This document shows positions 39,192-39,583 of a stretch of DNA of 39,583 bases, in pieces. The stretch spans positions 1 to 39,583 of the forward strand of contig JAITIQ010000156.1 of assembly GCA_031279425.1 (NCBI GenBank). The letters are read 5' to 3'. The first letter of the stretch is position 1; every line of letters begins with the position of its first letter. The notes under the pieces were generated by a model. That model did no database searches. It worked only from the letters and a program-made list of their open reading frames with translations, and was not told the DNA's origin. A program made the translations under genes and the position numbers. Source of the stretch: Accumulibacter sp. (GTDB lineage: Bacteria > Pseudomonadota > Gammaproteobacteria > Burkholderiales > Rhodocyclaceae).

Positions 39192-39583
39192 GAAAAGCCC
39201 GCCATCGCAGGCCTTGAATGGAAGAAACCAGTAGAGCCCCTTCCCCGCTTCCCGCTGCCGCATCTCCCACTCGATGGTCAGCACCTTGGCCCGGCGCAGG
39301 AGCGCGTTGTAGAGCGTCACCGAGACCAGCGCCACGGCAATGCCCACCGCCGTCGCCTTGAGCGCCAGCGCCAGGCCGGTCATGATCTCGCCCGTGTCGA
39401 TGGCCGCGCTTCGTCCCATCTCGTAGAAGGCCAGCATGATGCCCGGCACCGTGCCGAGAAGCCCCAGGTACGGCGCGTTGCTCGCCACCGAGGCCATCCA
39501 CGCGAGATGCCGGGAAAGCGCCAGTTCCAGCGCCCCCTCGTCCGTGTAGCGCGCCACGTCGCAGCGCCGGTAGAACGACCAGC
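39165..39583 (-). CDS. MotA/TolQ/ExbB proton channel family protein, partial (N-terminus beyond window)
   Basis: [76 protein letters not shown]. Confidence 0.92.
   Translation of the reverse strand, partial: WSFYRRCDVARYTDEGALELALSRHLAWMASVASNAPYLGLLGTVPGIMLAFYEMGRSAAIDTGEIMTGLALALKATAVGIAVALVSVTLYNALLRRAKVLTIEWEMRQREAGKGLYWFLPFKACDGGLFLSGPSRGR

Noticed and set aside
1-39583. CRISPR arrays, tRNA/rRNA genes, prophage or toxin-antitoxin modules
   Set aside because: No regularly spaced repeats, cloverleaf or rRNA signatures, or phage or toxin motifs recognised on either strand.

Overview
The window is high-GC chromosomal DNA, probably from a betaproteobacterium (inferred from gene content and order, not proven). 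It is densely packed with mostly housekeeping genes: pepD (3' end), an FHA-EAL protein, hisD/hisG, a 7Fe ferredoxin, an AddB/RecB-like Fe-S nuclease, an ABC exporter, guaC, map, glnD, a CsgG-like lipoprotein, miaA, mutL, rpsF-priB-rpsR-rplI, dnaB, a 1706-aa alpha-2-macroglobulin, a DUF1178 protein, a TPR protein, cysS, a large multidomain glycosyltransferase, yihY, psd, a YgiW-like OB-fold protein, ilvN/ilvB, a sigma-70-family factor, DUF3619, DUF3106 and ExbB/MotA (partial). I see no CRISPR array, rRNA, tRNA, prophage or intact transposase. The most unusual structure flanks miaA. On its 3' side is a ~127-bp frameshifted copy of an internal glnD segment fused to an orphan C-terminal reading frame. 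On its 5' side, in the mutL-miaA gap, is a ~155-bp AT-rich element with perfect 10-bp terminal inverted repeats and a flanking 5-bp direct repeat (AAACC), which looks like an undescribed MITE. Other points of interest are several families of dispersed or palindromic intergenic repeats, an apparent CTG-initiated sigma factor, a glycosyltransferase with decayed N-terminal modules, and an orphan Fe-S nuclease without its helicase partner. No clear new multi-gene system is visible.
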